Below are positions 20,246 through 29,266 of a stretch of DNA of 64,000 bases, piece after piece. Position 1 is the stretch's first letter; every line of letters starts with the position of its first letter. The DNA is from Poriferisodalis sp965226645 (GTDB lineage: Bacteria > Actinomycetota > Acidimicrobiia > Acidimicrobiales > Poriferisodalaceae), in NCBI GenBank assembly GCA_965226645.1, contig CBDDDL010000002.1:620001-684000 (forward strand), given 5' to 3'. Made by a program: the position numbers and the translations under genes. Below the pieces are notes generated by a model that saw nothing but the letters and a program-made list of their open reading frames with translations, made no database searches and had not been told where the DNA came from.

Positions 20246-21598
20246 TCAGCCGATCAGGCTCGGCATCTGCAGGCGCCCGAGACGGACGAACAGCCGCTGG
20301 AGCACAAGGCGCTGGTTGGCGTTGAACCGAAGCGCTTCGGCCGCGTCCGTGACTGCGGTGAGCGCCTCCGCAGCCTCACTTGGGGTCAGCTGTCCCGCAC
20401 TCGCACCGTCTCGAATCTCCCCAGACAGGACACGCAGTCCCATGGCAAGTTCGTCGATCCGCTGTCGCCGCAGTTCGCGCCGATGGCGCTCGTCGATGGC
20501 CGAGCGCCGGGCATTGTTGCCGTACAGCTCTGCCTGCTCGTCGGCTTCGGCGCGCTCGGCGGCGTGACGCGCCTCCAGCGGCTCGGTCGCCTGTTCGATC
20601 GCTGCGGTCGCCGTGTCGGCCGCGACCATCGCGGTACTCGCAGTTCCATTGAGCATCGAGCGCAGCGCCGACCACGTCTCGACGCGAGCCGCCGCAGCGT
20701 CATCGGAAGCGAGCAACTGGGCGCGATCGATCGAGCCAGCTGCGGCGCGGGCCGAGAATGCCGCCCGGTCGGCATCGATGCCTTGGTCGACCAAGAGTCC
20801 CGCCAGATCTGTTTCGCTGAGCGCCTCGAAGTCGATGCGGACGCATCGTGAGGCCAGCGTCTCCATCGACCGGTTGACCTCTTCGGCAAGCAGCACAAAC
20901 ACGCTCGACGGCGGGGGCTCCTCCACCGATTTGAGCAGGATTGGTGCAGTCGCGGCAGCTCGGTCGGTATCGCACAGCACGATCACCTTGCGCTCGTTCG
21001 TCGCTGGAGCAACCGCTGCGGCTCGCACAGCGTCACGAGCCTGCTGCGCGGTCATCGCCGGACCGACACGGTCAATCACGATCAGGTCCGGATGTCGGTC
21101 GGCGAGAGCGAGGCGGCGCTCACGCTCGGGGGTTGCGCTCGTCGCCGCCAGCAGCTCGCCCGCGAAGCGGCACGCAGCATCTCGAAGACCTGCGCCGGCC
21201 GGGCCGACGAACAGGTACGCGGGCAACGGCGACTCCAGGGCCGACCGCAGGCGCTGCGTTGCCAACGGCTGTCCGACGATGCCGTCCAGCAAGTTGCCCA
21301 CCGAGGGCTCATCGACGGGTGTGCCCGGTGAATGCGGGTCTCGCGCCGGGGTGGGCGCGGCGCTCGCCGCCTGCGCGCCCGCCCGCCCCGCGGAAGCAGC
21401 GTCCTTGGTCGCGGCGGCCCGTAACGGCTCAGGTGCAGGCGAGAGCTCGGCCTCAGACTCAGCGTCAGCGTCAGCGTCAGACTCTGGCGTCGGGGTCGGG
21501 GTCGGCGGCGGCGGCGCGAGAGCCGCTGAATCGAGGTCGAACAGCGACAGCGCTTCGGGTTGTGACGAACCGGATTCGTCGGACGGCGCCGCAGACAT
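20246..21598 (-). CDS. holB: DNA polymerase III subunit delta' (HolB-like)
   Basis: This clamp-loader subunit belongs to the AAA+ family. The conserved core begins at about residue 100 (NLLDGIVGQPLATQRLRSAL). The Walker A equivalent, FVGPAGAGLRDA, lacks the Lys/Thr of an active P-loop, as expected for the non-hydrolysing delta' subunit. KVIVLCDTDRAAATAPILLKSVEEPPPSSVFVLL is typical. The protein is 450 residues because of an unusual N-terminal extension of about 95 residues. That extension is rich in Pro, Ala, Asp and Glu and includes TPTPTPESDADADAESEAE, encoded by 6-bp iterations near 21460-21500. It follows tmk by 10 nt, a classic tmk-holB pair. Confidence 0.88.
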   Translation of the reverse strand: MSAAPSDESGSSQPEALSLFDLDSAALAPPPPTPTPTPESDADADAESEAELSPAPEPLRAAATKDAASAGRAGAQAASAAPTPARDPHSPGTPVDEPSVGNLLDGIVGQPLATQRLRSALESPLPAYLFVGPAGAGLRDAACRFAGELLAATSATPERERRLALADRHPDLIVIDRVGPAMTAQQARDAVRAAAVAPATNERKVIVLCDTDRAAATAPILLKSVEEPPPSSVFVLLAEEVNRSMETLASRCVRIDFEALSETDLAGLLVDQGIDADRAAFSARAAAGSIDRAQLLASDDAAAARVETWSALRSMLNGTASTAMVAADTATAAIEQATEPLEARHAAERAEADEQAELYGNNARRSAIDERHRRELRRQRIDELAMGLRVLSGEIRDGASAGQLTPSEAAEALTAVTDAAEALRFNANQRLVLQRLFVRLGRLQMPSLIG

Positions 21599-21608
21599 AG
21601 CGATGCGG

Positions 21609-22328
21609 CTACGCCTTCATCGCGGGATGGTTTTCCACAGCGTCCGCGAGTCGCTGAGCAACCGCGTCGATGCTGCCCGTCGCGTCCACGCGAATCCACC
21701 GCTGCGGTTCGTCGTCGCACAGCCGCTGATAACCGCGCCAGACCCGCAGAGCGAACTGCACCGCTTCGCTCTCGATGTTGTCCGGTGGAGCGTCGCCGGA
21801 GCGTTCGGGAGCGGAGTCTGGCTCCAGCAGCGACATCTGATCGCCGGTGATGCGATCGAGTCGATGAACGCGAGTGTCGGCTGCGGTCATCGGCATATCG
21901 AGCAGCACGACGATGTCGGGCAGAAGGATCTCGGGCAAGCCCGGCACTGATTCCGGTCGCCGCGACGCCCATTCGATCAGCGTTCGCAGTTCTTCTTGCG
22001 GCAGGCCTCGGCCATAGCCCTGGTACGCCAGCGTCGACCCGTACGAGCGGTCGGTGACGACATCGCGACCGGCGGCGAGCGCTGGTGCGATCACATGTGC
22101 GACATGTTGCGCGCGGTCGGCTGCGAACATCAGCGCTTCGGCTCGATCAGTCGGCGCCGTGCCGCCCTCGGCGTGAAGCAGAAGCCCGCGCAGCGACGCG
22201 CCGAGTTCTGTCCCGCCCGGCTCGCGGGTCAGAACGGCATCGCGGCTCGCGGCCAGCAGCTCGGCCTGAGTGGACTTGCCGCTGCCCTCCCATCCCTCCA
22301 GAGCGATGTACCGGCCTCGGGCCGTCAT
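21609..22328 (-). CDS. tmk: Thymidylate kinase
   Basis: Tmk phosphorylates dTMP to dTDP. Starting at ATG 22328 it has 239 residues. Walker A is EGWEGSGKST, the substrate loop is REPGGTELG, the dTMP-binding motif is DRSYGSTLAYQGYGRG, and LPDIVVLLDMP follows. The LID region carries an insertion rich in Asp, Pro and Ser (around QMSLLEPDSAPERSG). The start codon overlaps the MFS stop (ATGA), so translation is coupled to the transporter. holB follows. Confidence 0.93.
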   Translation of the reverse strand: MTARGRYIALEGWEGSGKSTQAELLAASRDAVLTREPGGTELGASLRGLLLHAEGGTAPTDRAEALMFAADRAQHVAHVIAPALAAGRDVVTDRSYGSTLAYQGYGRGLPQEELRTLIEWASRRPESVPGLPEILLPDIVVLLDMPMTAADTRVHRLDRITGDQMSLLEPDSAPERSGDAPPDNIESEAVQFALRVWRGYQRLCDDEPQRWIRVDATGSIDAVAQRLADAVENHPAMKA

Positions 22329-23779
22329 GACCCATCCCCAGCGTCGCCAGATTTCTGCGGTGCTCGACGCCCTTCGCCCCGGCGGCTGCGCAGCGACAGA
22401 CCGGCGAGCACACCCGCCATCAGGATCAGGACCGCTCCCAACCACAGAGCGCCCCGCACGCCAGGCAGCGCGAGCACTGAATTGCCGAATGTGATCTGGT
22501 TGTCGAAAGCGACATCGAACAGCCAATTGAAGCCGTCGGAGAGGAACCCGCCGGCCGCCATCGAGATCAGCAGGCAGAAGCGCACCAGCGTGTACATCGC
22601 CGCGAACACCCGCCCCCTCAGCACTTCCTCCACGTTCTCGTGCAGCAGTGTCAGGCCATTGACGTACACCGAGCCGGCCGCCAGTCCGAGCAGCAGCACG
22701 CCGGCCAGTACCAGCAGCGTGATGGACACCGAGGCGGCGAACAGCAACGATGCGCCCGCCACGAAGACCGAGATCACGAAGAGGCGGGCCCGCCGAGCGG
22801 AGGCGAGACGAGGGTCTTGGCCGAAGCGATTCGCTGCGCTCTGCAGCAGGGTGACGAGAGCAACCCCGCCACCGACGCCGACGCCCATCGCCACGAGGAT
22901 CGAACTGAATCCTGCACTGCCTGCACCCAGGACTTCGTCGTTGTACACCGCGCCCAGCGGCACCAGCATCCCCCCGCCGATCATGCCGGCGCCCAGACCC
23001 ACGAGCACCGCGCGCACCTGTGGGTTCAGGAAGATGAAGTCCCAGCCTTCGCGCAGCTCGCTGAAGCCCTGGCTCCAGTTGATGCGGCTCTCGCGGTCGC
23101 GCTCGCGATGTGCGGCGGTGATGTGCGGGGACAGCGGCAGCGTGGCGATGAGGGCCGCTGCCACCAGGAACGTGGCGGAGTCGACTACCAGCGACATCTC
23201 CACCTGTCCGATATCGGTCCAGCCGAACACCGCGCCGAGCTTTGCCATGCCCGCGAAGGCGGCAGCGCCGAGGGGGAAGGTGCCATACGCAGCAATGAGC
23301 CCGAGCGAGTTGGCGGCGGTGAGGTGCTCGGTAGGCACGATGTTGGGAACGATGGCTTCCTTGGCCGGACTCCACAGCGAGGTAGCCAGCTCCAAGGCGA
23401 GCGATGCCAGCACGAGACCCCACACCCGGTCGATGAATGGGATCGTGAGCAGGACGCCGGCGCGCGCGATGTCGCACATCACCAGCAGTCGCTTGCGGTT
23501 GAAGCGGTCAACAATGATGCCGCCGGCCGATGCCAGAAAGAAGCCAGGCAGCACCCGCGCCATGACCACGAGCGCGATTGCCGAGCCGGGCTGATTGCCA
23601 CCCAAGCGGCGCGCCACCTCGATGGTGGCAAGGAAGCCGATCCAATCGCCGAACGAACTGGTGACTTGCGCGATCCACAGTCGCGCGAAGCCCGGTGCTG
23701 CAAACAGTCCCGGCGACGGTGGGGTACCTCCGTTGCGGTCCGCTCGTTCGAACTCGGGTATCGAGCGATCCGAATTCAT
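22325..23779 (-). CDS. MFS transporter
   Basis: This 484-residue protein has about 12 predicted hydrophobic segments and belongs to the MFS_3/enterobactin-exporter-like group. The N-terminal FARLWIAQVTSSFGDWIGFLA and the loop motif GGIIVDRFNRKRLLVM (MFS motif A) are clear. The middle loop is charged. The stop overlaps the tmk start. Actinobacteria often carry an MFS gene of this kind directly upstream of tmk, so the association is positional and gives no substrate. Confidence 0.82.
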   Translation of the reverse strand: MNSDRSIPEFERADRNGGTPPSPGLFAAPGFARLWIAQVTSSFGDWIGFLATIEVARRLGGNQPGSAIALVVMARVLPGFFLASAGGIIVDRFNRKRLLVMCDIARAGVLLTIPFIDRVWGLVLASLALELATSLWSPAKEAIVPNIVPTEHLTAANSLGLIAAYGTFPLGAAAFAGMAKLGAVFGWTDIGQVEMSLVVDSATFLVAAALIATLPLSPHITAAHRERDRESRINWSQGFSELREGWDFIFLNPQVRAVLVGLGAGMIGGGMLVPLGAVYNDEVLGAGSAGFSSILVAMGVGVGGGVALVTLLQSAANRFGQDPRLASARRARLFVISVFVAGASLLFAASVSITLLVLAGVLLLGLAAGSVYVNGLTLLHENVEEVLRGRVFAAMYTLVRFCLLISMAAGGFLSDGFNWLFDVAFDNQITFGNSVLALPGVRGALWLGAVLILMAGVLAGLSLRSRRGEGRRAPQKSGDAGDGS

Positions 23780-23843
23780 GCCACTCAGCAGGCTAGAAGC
23801 AGGCGGGCGCGGCCCTCGCGCCTCGATGTCGCACCGCGCTGGC

Positions 23844-26651
23844 CTAGGTTCGCTTCTGCGGGGCCTTCTTGCGGGCCGTGGTCGTGCCGGGTGACTTCTT
23901 GCGGGCCGACTTCTTCTTTGCAGCTGACTTCTTCGCGGGCGACTTCTTCTTCGCTGCCTGCTTGCGCCGCGGGCTTCGCTTGGTTGCCGGCCCTTTCGCG
24001 CGACGCACCGCGAGCAGCTCGGCGGCTCGCTCCACGGAAAGTGACTCGGGCTCGTCGCCCTGCCGGAGCGACGCGTTGTACTCGCCGTCGGTCACGTACG
24101 GACCGAAGCGGCCGTCGCGCAGCATGATCGGCTTGCCGCTGTCTGGGTCGGTGCCCACTTCACGCCCGGCGTTCGCTGCTGGTTGGCCGCGCCGACGGCG
24201 CGGCTGGGCCAGCAGCGCCAAGGCTTCATCCAACGTCAGCGTGAACAGCTGCTCGGGGGATTCGAGACTGCGGTTCTCGGCGCTTGTCTCCGAGGTCGTT
24301 TCTTTCGTGAGATAGGCCCCGTACCGGCCGTTGCGCACGACGATCTCGGCGCCGTCGGCTGGGTCGACCCCGATGGTGCGAGGCAGCGAGAGCATCTGCA
24401 GGGCCTCTTCGAGGCTCACCGTCTCCGGAGTCATTCCCTCGAGCAGCGACGCCGTGCGGGGGCGTTCATCGGTCTCGTCGGGCCGCCCGACCGAGACGTA
24501 CGGGCCGTAGCGGCCGGGCCGCACGATGATGTCGAGTCCGGAGTCGGGGTCCGTGCCGAGGACGCGCTCGGTGGGCTCGGCCAGCAGCTCGAGTGCACGC
24601 TCGATGGTGAGCTCGTCGGGCGCGAGATCGTCCGGCAGCGGGCGTGTGGAGTCGCCGCGCCGCAAATACGGTCCGAAACGGCCGACACGCGCCACCACTT
24701 CAGTGCCATCGGCGTCGACGCCGATGGGGATGCTGTTGATCTCCGCCGGGTCGATCTTGGCCAGCCGATCGTCGGACACTAGGTAGCGCAGCCCGCCTGA
24801 ACCCTCTTCGCCGCCAGCGCCGAAGTAGAAGTCGGTGAGCCACGGCTGCGCGTCGCGCTCGCCGCTCGCGATCTCGTCGAGATCTTCTTCCATCTGGGCC
24901 GTCAGCGCGTAGTCGACCAGATGGTTGAAGTGCTGCTCCATCAAGCCGACGGTCGCGAAGGCCGTGAACGCGGGCACCAGCGACGAGCCCTTCTTCCACA
25001 CGTAACCGCGCGATTGGATCGTCTCGATGATGCTGGCGTAGGTGCTGGGCCGGCCGACGCCCAGTTCTTCGAGCCGGCGCACCAGTGACGCCTCGGTGAA
25101 CCGGGCCGGCGGGCTGGTGCTGTGCTCGGCCGGCTCGACGGACACCGCTGTGGCCGAACCGCCCTCATCGAGGTCCGGCAGGATGCGTTCAGGCTCTTCA
25201 TCGGCGCCTGCGGCAGGCGCGTAGACCAACCGAAAGCCCGGGCTGCGCACCACGGTGCCCGCGGCGGACAGCTCCACGCGATGCTCATCAGCGACCGTGG
25301 GTGGCTCGGCGACAGCGGGCGCGAGCTCGCATCGAGCAGTGCCAGCGAGGCGGATGGTCACGGTCTCGCCGGTGGCGTCGATCATCTGACTGGCGACGGT
25401 GCGCTGCCACACCAGGTCGTACAGGCGTGCCGCGTCTCCGCCCAGATCAGTCACACCGCCAGGCGCAGGCCAGCTCTCGCCGGCAGGGCGGATGGCCTCG
25501 TGCGCTTCTTGGGCGTTCTTCACCTTGCGGGCGTAAATGCGCGGCTTCGACGGCAGGTTCTGCGCGCCATAGCGATTGGCAATGACTCGACGGGCGGCGT
25601 CGAGCGCCTGATCGGACAGCGTGGTGCTGTCCGTGCGCATGTAGGTGATGCGCCCGTTCTCATAGAGCCGCTGGGCCGCCGCCATCGTGCGTGACGCTGA
25701 GAAGCCCAGCCGCGCCCCAGCCGCCTGCTGCAGCGTCGACGTGATGAACGGAGCCGGGGGGCGGCGGCGATACGGCTTGGATTCGCGGGAGATCACGGCG
25801 AACCGCTCACCGGACATGGCCCCAGCGAGCGCCGCTGCCGCTGGCGCATCGAGCACAACCGCACCCTCGGTGCGAAGTTCGCCCCCGCGATCGAAGTCGC
25901 GGCCTGTCGCGACCCGGCTGCCGTCGAGCGCGACAAGCGCCGCATCGAAACGCCCAGATGCATCGGTGGGCACAGATGCATCTGTGGGCCCATTCGAACT
26001 GGGCCCATTCGAACTGGCACCCGGCTCGAACGTCGCTGTGATGCTCCAGTACCCCGCGGCGCGAAATGCCATCCGCTCGCGTTCGCGCTCCACGATGACG
26101 CGGTTGGCAACGCTTTGCACCCGGCCGGCCGACAAGCGCGGCGCGACCTTGCGCCACAGCACGGGCGAGACCTCGTAGCCGTACAGGCGGTCGAAGATGC
26201 GGCGGGCCTCTTGCGCATCGACCAGGCGCCGGTCGAGCTCGCGGGGGCTGTCGATTGCTGCGCGTATGGCCGCTGCGGTGATCTCGTGAAAGACCATCCG
26301 GTGCACCGGGATCCGAGGGCTCAGCACCTCGAGCAGGTGCCACGCGATGGCTTCACCCTCGCGGTCCTCATCGGTCGCTAGATAGAGCTGATCTGCGTCT
26401 TTCACCAGCGACCGCAGCCGGCGTACCTGGTCGCGGGCCGTGACGACGTACAACGGCTTGAAGCCGTCGTAGGGATTGACACCGAGAGAAGCCCACGACT
26501 CGGACTTGTACGCGGCAGGCACCTCCGACGCGTTGCGCGGGAGGTCCCGAATGTGCCCGATCGAGGACTCCACGATGTAGTCGGCGCCGAGAAAGCGCGA
26601 GATCGTGCGTGCCTTTGCGGGCGATTCGACGATGACGAGAGAGGTGGGCAT
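23844..26651 (-). CDS. topA: DNA topoisomerase I
   Basis: TopA relaxes negative supercoils by a type IA mechanism. From ATG 26651 it is 935 residues. The N-terminal TOPRIM domain starts SLVIVESPAKARTISRFLG, with the acidic triad region DEDREGEA at about residue 93. The catalytic Tyr is in ITYMRTDS, about residue 335. Four C-terminal repeat units follow, each with a GRFGPY or GRYGPY-like core, instead of zinc fingers. The final about 50 residues are a Lys/Ala/Ser-rich tail, as in mycobacterial TopA. Between residues about 210 and 233 is a non-family insert made of two short tandem repeats (SSNGP twice, TDAS twice). The gene stands alone. Confidence 0.95.
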   Translation of the reverse strand: MPTSLVIVESPAKARTISRFLGADYIVESSIGHIRDLPRNASEVPAAYKSESWASLGVNPYDGFKPLYVVTARDQVRRLRSLVKDADQLYLATDEDREGEAIAWHLLEVLSPRIPVHRMVFHEITAAAIRAAIDSPRELDRRLVDAQEARRIFDRLYGYEVSPVLWRKVAPRLSAGRVQSVANRVIVERERERMAFRAAGYWSITATFEPGASSNGPSSNGPTDASVPTDASGRFDAALVALDGSRVATGRDFDRGGELRTEGAVVLDAPAAAALAGAMSGERFAVISRESKPYRRRPPAPFITSTLQQAAGARLGFSASRTMAAAQRLYENGRITYMRTDSTTLSDQALDAARRVIANRYGAQNLPSKPRIYARKVKNAQEAHEAIRPAGESWPAPGGVTDLGGDAARLYDLVWQRTVASQMIDATGETVTIRLAGTARCELAPAVAEPPTVADEHRVELSAAGTVVRSPGFRLVYAPAAGADEEPERILPDLDEGGSATAVSVEPAEHSTSPPARFTEASLVRRLEELGVGRPSTYASIIETIQSRGYVWKKGSSLVPAFTAFATVGLMEQHFNHLVDYALTAQMEEDLDEIASGERDAQPWLTDFYFGAGGEEGSGGLRYLVSDDRLAKIDPAEINSIPIGVDADGTEVVARVGRFGPYLRRGDSTRPLPDDLAPDELTIERALELLAEPTERVLGTDPDSGLDIIVRPGRYGPYVSVGRPDETDERPRTASLLEGMTPETVSLEEALQMLSLPRTIGVDPADGAEIVVRNGRYGAYLTKETTSETSAENRSLESPEQLFTLTLDEALALLAQPRRRRGQPAANAGREVGTDPDSGKPIMLRDGRFGPYVTDGEYNASLRQGDEPESLSVERAAELLAVRRAKGPATKRSPRRKQAAKKKSPAKKSAAKKKSARKKSPGTTTARKKAPQKRT
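25955..26020. repeat. Two adjacent in-frame tandem repeats inside topA
   Basis: Units of 18 bp (CAGATGCATCGGTGGGCA and a 2-base variant) lie at 25955-25972 and 25973-25990. They are followed by 15-bp units at 25991-26005 and 26006-26020, starting CATTCGAACTGG. All keep the frame and code for the short SSNGP and TDAS peptides in a surface loop of topoisomerase I. Confidence 0.9.
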
Positions 26652-26718
26652 GAGCATCCGGGGTGGGCGGAGCCGGGACGGTACCGGAACGATCTCGACT
26701 AGCGGCGGCGATATGCCG

Positions 26719-27627
26719 TCACGAAGGCCTCTGACGTGTACCGAGACGGTGCAGGCTCGCGGCAACGGCCGCAGCAACCGTAGCGACAATGATCGCGCTC
26801 AGGAGGTCTGACGCGACCGGAGACCCGAGTTCGGCATTGCCGAAGCTCGCGACATCTTCGGTGTCCGCCGGCCACGGCCACAGGACCCGCAACGATCCCG
26901 CCATCAAGCCCATCAGCACTGCCACCACCAGATCTCGGCTTCGAGCGAGCAGACGCTCCAGCAGGCGGGAGAACAGCCCAAGACCAGCTGCCGCGCCCAG
27001 TCCGAACAACGCAATCGTGCCGAGTTCCCGGTTCGACACCGCCGCCGTGATGGGGTCGTACAGCCCCAGCAGCAACAACACGAACGCGCCCGAGATGCCC
27101 GGCAGGATCATGGCGCAGATCGCCAGCGCACCAGCGCCGAGAACGACGACACCCGACGGCTCGGCAATGCTTCCCGACCGCGCGCCCAGCAATGCGAACA
27201 CTGCGACACCGACCCCTGCGAAGACCACGACGAGCCGAGCATCCCAGCGGCTGACCTCACGTCGCGTCGTCACAATCGTCGCCGCAACGACCCCGAAGAA
27301 CGCCGCCGACAACACCACCGGCTGCTCTTCGATCAACAACCGGACCAACTCGACGAGTCCGCCGATCGCAATCGCGATCCCGCACCCAAGACTGACGAGA
27401 AACAGCCAGTCGGCCTGGCGAACATCTGCGACTGCTTGACGTGGCCGCCCCCGCAGCATCCGCCCAGCAGCGCCGCTCAAGAGCGCAATCTGACGTACTA
27501 GCCGGTCGTAGATCCCCAGCAGCAACGCCATCGTGCCGCCGGACACCCCCGGCACCACATCCGCCGCCCCCATCACCAGCCCCCGGGCCACGTTCACCAG
27601 CGAGTCGCTCCACACTCCTCGTCGCAC
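26719..27627 (-). CDS. DUF368 membrane protein (undecaprenyl-phosphate transporter family)
   Basis: The family signature GAADVVPGVSGGTMALLLGIYD is split across residues 19-40, and a second, related LPGISGAFVLLLLGLYD lies near the middle, reflecting the internal duplication of the family. About eight hydrophobic segments are visible. DUF368 proteins (PopT-type) have been shown to recycle undecaprenyl phosphate across the membrane for cell-wall synthesis; that role is inferred here by family. The start is uncertain. GTG 27627 gives 302 residues, while an upstream TTG at 27684 sits inside a strong hairpin and is unlikely. The gene lies between topA and amtB on the same strand. Confidence 0.82.
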   Translation of the reverse strand: MRRGVWSDSLVNVARGLVMGAADVVPGVSGGTMALLLGIYDRLVRQIALLSGAAGRMLRGRPRQAVADVRQADWLFLVSLGCGIAIAIGGLVELVRLLIEEQPVVLSAAFFGVVAATIVTTRREVSRWDARLVVVFAGVGVAVFALLGARSGSIAEPSGVVVLGAGALAICAMILPGISGAFVLLLLGLYDPITAAVSNRELGTIALFGLGAAAGLGLFSRLLERLLARSRDLVVAVLMGLMAGSLRVLWPWPADTEDVASFGNAELGSPVASDLLSAIIVATVAAAVAASLHRLGTRQRPS

Positions 27628-27663
27628 CCCGCTGAAACTAGACGCATCGCTCCGCCCTAGGAC

Positions 27664-27700
27664 GCGGAAAGTCCCCGGGCGCAAACCCGGGGACTTCCGC
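27664..27700 (-). terminator. Strong hairpin downstream of amtB
   Basis: A near-perfect inverted repeat with arms of about 14-15 bp (AGTCCCCGGG pairing with CCCGGGGACT at its core), one bulged A and a 6-nt loop lies 50 bp after the amtB stop. There is no U-tract on either strand, so termination is likely but may need Rho or other factors. It also insulates the DUF368 gene. Confidence 0.65.
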
Positions 27701-27749
27701 TGACAAGCAGAGCAAGCGGTCGCTTGACGACTCAGCCCGTGGTTGAGTG

Positions 27750-29123
27750 TCAGCCGCCCGAAACCACGTCGTCGAGCGCCAACCCGGGACCTCCATGTTC
27801 AGACACATCGAGGCCCATCATTTCCTCCTCTGCCGACACCCGCAGACCGATGGTGGCCTTCAAGATTCCGAACAGGATCACTGATGTCACGATCACCCAG
27901 GCCGCCACGATCACGACCATAAGGAATTGCACGACCAGCTGCTCGATGCCGCCGCCGTAGAACAGACCGGCGTCTTCGCGGCCCAGGAAGGCATCGTCGT
28001 AGCGAGCGAACAGGCCTATGGCCAGGGTTCCCCACATGCCAGCAGCGCCGTGGACGGCGAAGGCGCCGACGGGATCGTCGATCTTCAGCTTGCGGTCCAC
28101 GAAACCGACAACCAGCACCACGATGAGGCCTGCAACGAAGCCGGTGATGATGGCTCCCCAGGGAGTCATCGTGCGGCAGCCCGCGGTGATGCCCACGAGG
28201 CCCGCCAGCGCACCGTTGCCCGCCATCGGGACGTCGGGGCGGCCTGTGCGCATCCAGTTCAGCGCGGTCGCGCCGATCGTTCCTGCGCACGCTGCCAGCA
28301 CGGTGTTCAGCGCCACGAACATCACGTACTCGTTCGCGGCGAGTTCCGAGCCTGGGTTGAACCCGAACCAGCCGAACCACAGGATGAACACTCCCAGCAT
28401 CGCGAGGGCCATGTTGTGGCCCGGAATGTTGCGCGATGTGCCGTCCGCGGCGTACTTGCCGATACGCGGGCCCAGCATCCAGGCGCCCACGAGCGCTGCC
28501 CAGCCGCCGACGCTGTGCACGACGGTCGATCCGGCGAAGTCGCTGTAGACGGCATCCCCGATGGAGATCTTGGAGATGAGGCCCCCGCCCCAGGTCCAGT
28601 GGACGATGACGGGGTAGATGATCGCCGTCATCACGAGGCTGAAGATGAGATAGGTGCTGAACTTCGTGCGCTCGGCCATCGCCCCAGAGGCGATGGTGAC
28701 TGCGGTTGCGGCGAAGACTGCCTGGAAGAAGAAGTCTGTCGATCCCGATAGTCCCTCAGAGATGTCGAAGAGATCGACACCTGACAGCGCGAACGACCCC
28801 CAGCCGAAGAAGCTGTTGCCGCCATCGCCGTAGGCGAGTCCGTAGCCGATGAGGAAGAACGCGAGGATGCCGATGGATGCGTCGGCGAGGTTCTTGGCCA
28901 TGATGTTCGCGATGTTCTTCGAGCGCGTCAGGCCCGACTCGAGCATGGCGAATCCGGCCTGCATGAGGAACACCAGAACGCCCGCGATGAACACCCACAG
29001 GTTGTCCATGACGGCCTGCACCATCTCGGCTGTCATCGAGTCGTCCTGTGCGCTTGCTGGTGAGGCAAAGAGGAAGAGGCCACCGGCGGCACCCGCGGTG
29101 GCGATAAGTAGCTTGCGTCTCAT
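27750..29123 (-). CDS. amtB: Ammonium transporter (Amt/MEP family)
   Basis: This ammonium channel has 457 residues and 11 expected membrane segments. The start is ATG 29123, preceded by GGGAGAA at 7 nt. An N-terminal signal peptide ends near ASPASAQ. Conserved family segments include MQAGFAMLESGLTRSKN, STVVHSVGGWAALVGAWMLGPR (twin-His region), FGWFGFNPGS and FAVHGAAGMWGTLAIGLFA. No glnK (P-II) gene follows, unlike many actinobacterial amtB operons. The upstream region contains three GlnR-like half-sites (29229-29255), and an IS630 copy begins 12 bp beyond them. Confidence 0.94.
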   Translation of the reverse strand: MRRKLLIATAGAAGGLFLFASPASAQDDSMTAEMVQAVMDNLWVFIAGVLVFLMQAGFAMLESGLTRSKNIANIMAKNLADASIGILAFFLIGYGLAYGDGGNSFFGWGSFALSGVDLFDISEGLSGSTDFFFQAVFAATAVTIASGAMAERTKFSTYLIFSLVMTAIIYPVIVHWTWGGGLISKISIGDAVYSDFAGSTVVHSVGGWAALVGAWMLGPRIGKYAADGTSRNIPGHNMALAMLGVFILWFGWFGFNPGSELAANEYVMFVALNTVLAACAGTIGATALNWMRTGRPDVPMAGNGALAGLVGITAGCRTMTPWGAIITGFVAGLIVVLVVGFVDRKLKIDDPVGAFAVHGAAGMWGTLAIGLFARYDDAFLGREDAGLFYGGGIEQLVVQFLMVVIVAAWVIVTSVILFGILKATIGLRVSAEEEMMGLDVSEHGGPGLALDDVVSGG

Positions 29124-29228
29124 GATCGTTCTCCCGACGATTTGGCTGACGTCGGGCAAACTAGGAATCGCGTGTTGCACCGTGGTCACCGAGCCGTGTC
29201 CGCTCGATGCACAGCACGGGTCGGCGCT

Positions 29229-29255
29229 GTTGCCGAGATGTTTCGGGCACGTTGC
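29229..29255 (-). promoter_or_regulatory. GlnR-like triple half-site upstream of amtB
   Basis: Read on the amtB strand, the sequence is GCAAC-N6-GAAAC-N6-GCAAC, three half-sites spaced exactly 11 bp (one helical turn) apart. It lies about 106-132 bp upstream of the amtB start. GlnR boxes of actinobacteria follow gTnAC-N6-GaAAC; the GAAAC site matches fully and the GCAAC sites miss one base. This is a prediction by pattern. Confidence 0.45.
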
Positions 29256-29266
29256 GAGCTAATACC

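Noticed and set aside
27628..27684. TTG start at 27684 for the DUF368 gene
   Set aside because: The codon lies in the loop region of a strong hairpin and the added residues have no family similarity; GTG 27627 is preferred.
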